A stretch of 34,553 bases of DNA, from NCBI GenBank assembly GCA_003854995.1, contig RQOI01000657.1, forward strand, positions 1-34,553. Direction: 5' to 3'. Shown one piece after another: positions 33,042 through 34,553 of this stretch. The notes beneath the pieces were generated by a model. The model saw only the letters and a program-made list of their open reading frames with translations, made no database searches and was not told the DNA's origin. The DNA is from Candidatus Zhuqueibacterota bacterium (GTDB taxonomy: Bacteria; Zhuqueibacterota; Zhuqueibacteria; Residuimicrobiales; Krinioviventaceae). Position 1 is the stretch's first letter. Every line of letters begins with the position of its first letter. Position numbers and translations under genes: made by a program.

Positions 33042-33479
33042 TTAGCGCGAAAAATGTTCGACCAGGAATTCCAATCCGTCCAGATAGCTGCGCACGCCCT
33101 CGCCGGAGAACTGGCCGATGCAAACCTCGCTGGTCACTGAATGAGCCCGAAAGGATTCGCGGTGGTGAATGTCCGAGAGATGCACTTCCACGGCCGGCAG
33201 CTGCACGCCGGCGATGGCATCGCGCAGAGCATAACTATAGTGCGTCAGGGCGCCGGGATTGATGAGGACGCCATCCATTGATGTGCGGCAGTCGTGCAGA
33301 CAGTCGATGATGGCGCCTTCATGATTGGACTGAAAGAACTCGACCTGAACTCTTAATTTTTTTGCCAGCCTGGCGATCTCATCGTTGACCTGGGCGAGCG
33401 TCGCGGAACCGTAAACAGCCGGTTCGCGTTCGCCGAGCAAATTCAGATTGGGGCCGTGGATGACAAGAATTTTGCGCAT
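33042..33479 (-). CDS. aroQ: 3-dehydroquinate dehydratase, type II
   Basis: 145 residues, typical. N-terminus MRKILVIHGPNLNLLGERE, catalytic Tyr23 (AVYGSATL), FFQSNHEGAIID, Asn74 in LINPGALTHYSYALRDA and the catalytic His100 in VEVHLSDIHHRESFR. It dehydrates 3-dehydroquinate in the shikimate pathway, as a cytoplasmic dodecamer in relatives. The ATG at 33479 has AGGTGA upstream. It is 10 bp after the amidohydrolase gene, and no other shikimate genes are nearby. Confidence 0.97.
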   Translation of the reverse strand: MRKILVIHGPNLNLLGEREPAVYGSATLAQVNDEIARLAKKLRVQVEFFQSNHEGAIIDCLHDCRTSMDGVLINPGALTHYSYALRDAIAGVQLPAVEVHLSDIHHRESFRAHSVTSEVCIGQFSGEGVRSYLDGLEFLVEHFSR

Positions 33480-33489
33480 ATTTCACCTT

Positions 33490-34553
33490 TCACTTTTCAA
33501 ATAGAAAGCGCGCCGGATTGATCGAACAAAATTGATGCTTCAATGCATCCGACAATTTTGATTCGTGGAATATCTTCACATAGTCATAATACGACTCGAC
33601 ATCCAGCAGGTGAATCATAAAATCGGAACCGAACAAAATCTTTTGTCGCAGCACGTCCTGTTGCGGCGCCGACATCTCATTCAGGGTTTTGAGCAGCAGA
33701 TCGTAAAATTCCGGCTTGCTGCCGCTGAAGGAAAAATCGGTGTACACATGATCGTACTCGCAACACAAATCGATGATCTCGGTGAACCACTCCATATCCC
33801 TCCGGCTGCCGAATTTTCGCGTATATTGTCTGCCAAAGTGGGCGAAATTGAGTTTCAGCTGCGGATAGTGTTGCAGCACCTTGCGCCAGTGTTGCGGCGA
33901 CGTCCATTCGTGCGAGATCGCCAGCGGAATGGTCCGATAGCCCTGGTCATCGCAGTGGGTGGTGATGGGAATCGACCTTTTCTGGCAAAAGTCATAGAGA
34001 TAATTGACCTTTGCCATCTCCTCGGGCTGCGCCTCCGGCCAGGGATCGAATCCGAGAGGCGGATAGAGCTTGACGCCGGCAAACAAGCCCTTGCCGGAGA
34101 TCTTTTCCGCGATGTCGAGCTGACTCAAGGCCGAGAACGCCTTGTAGAAGAGATGGCGCGAGATAGCATGCAGTCCCAAATAGTCGCTGAGCAGTTTTCG
34201 CACCTCATCCAGAGCGTAATTGGCGGGATTGATGCCGAGAAAAGGATAGATCTCCAGTTTGCCTTTTGGTCGCTCCCGCACATAGTGGCGGATGCCATCG
34301 AGCGTGTCGTTGATCTGCTTCTGCAAAGGCTTGGTCGGCGGCCGGTCATAGTAGATCGCATCTGCTTTCAGCGCAGGCGTGTTGAAATCCATGATGAGCG
34401 GCGTCAGGATGATGCGCTCATAGGCGTGCCCGCCGATGCGCAAAAGATCATCCTGCAGGAACGGCGGCTGGCCATCCTTGCGAAACGCGCCGGCGAGATC
34501 GTCTTCCATCAGCAGAAACATGCCGCCCACATCATTCTCCATGACCGCGAGCA
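33490..34553 (-). CDS. Amidohydrolase-family protein, N-terminus beyond the window
   Basis: The frame stays open to the window edge (354 codons read), so an ATG at 34542 need not be the true start. The C-terminal part fits a PF04909-like metal-dependent hydrolase: GVKLYPPLGFDPWP, ITTHCDDQG with a metal-binding His near the middle, LNFAHFGRQ, and ILFGSDF with the catalytic Asp near the C-terminus. The N-terminal HxH metal motif expected for the family is not in the visible part, which fits truncation. Substrate unknown; relatives include decarboxylases and hydrolases. It ends 10 bp before aroQ, so the two are co-transcribed. A link to aromatic metabolism would be speculation. Confidence 0.75.
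   Translation of the reverse strand, partial: LAVMENDVGGMFLLMEDDLAGAFRKDGQPPFLQDDLLRIGGHAYERIILTPLIMDFNTPALKADAIYYDRPPTKPLQKQINDTLDGIRHYVRERPKGKLEIYPFLGINPANYALDEVRKLLSDYLGLHAISRHLFYKAFSALSQLDIAEKISGKGLFAGVKLYPPLGFDPWPEAQPEEMAKVNYLYDFCQKRSIPITTHCDDQGYRTIPLAISHEWTSPQHWRKVLQHYPQLKLNFAHFGRQYTRKFGSRRDMEWFTEIIDLCCEYDHVYTDFSFSGSKPEFYDLLLKTLNEMSAPQQDVLRQKILFGSDFMIHLLDVESYYDYVKIFHESKLSDALKHQFCSINPARFLFEK

Overview
The window is a gene-dense, almost entirely minus-strand stretch of bacterial chromosome of medium GC. It carries mostly housekeeping genes in tightly packed operons. Promoters are of the ordinary sigma-70 type (TTGnnn, 16-18 bp, TATATT), which argues against Bacteroidota proper. Tat-exported sulfatase and fucosidase genes, DUF3616 and very long periplasmic TPR proteins would fit a lineage such as candidate division KSB1/Calditrichota or another FCB/PVC-like group. 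That placement is inference only; no rRNA gene is present to settle it.

Layout, with transcription running right to left. 34553-33042: a partial amidohydrolase and aroQ. 32985-22718, behind a good promoter at 33006-33034: polX, a CPBP membrane protease, mltG, pcrA, a 1219-residue secreted TPR protein and nadC. 22561-19158: a ClpX-like AAA+ ATPase without the zinc-binding domain, then uvrC. A small plus-strand lipoprotein gene (18850-19161) converges on uvrC, and the two stop codons share one CTAG. 18663-12065: radA, tgt, yajC, fmt, rsmB, a membrane-anchored PASTA protein and rpe. 12039-6737: a promoter, a decayed cold-shock-domain relic in the leader, an unknown 145-residue protein, xerD, birA, coaX, rsgA and a DUF3616 protein. 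6695-3023: a promoter, four tRNA genes (Gly, Cys, Leu, Val) with two terminator-like hairpins, then thrS-infC-rpmI-rplT and a strong terminator. 2984-1: an accessory pair, a sulfatase with C-terminal HEAT-like repeats and a partial GH29 fucosidase, both with Tat-type signals. A repeat-rich 364-bp spacer lies between them.

Together the genes cover translation and tRNA modification (thrS, infC, rpmI, rplT, tgt, fmt, rsmB, rsgA), DNA repair and recombination (uvrC, pcrA, radA, polX, xerD), cofactors (birA, coaX, nadC) and envelope work (mltG, PASTA, yajC, TPR). I see no defence island, CRISPR array, insertion sequence, prophage or biosynthetic cluster, and no convincing new multi-gene system. 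The most interesting signals are non-canonical starts (ATT for infC, probably ATA for nadC and CTG for the CPBP protease), the cold-shock relic inside an operon leader, the hairpins between tRNA genes and thrS, the zinc-finger-less ClpX relative and the phrase-like repeats in the accessory spacer.
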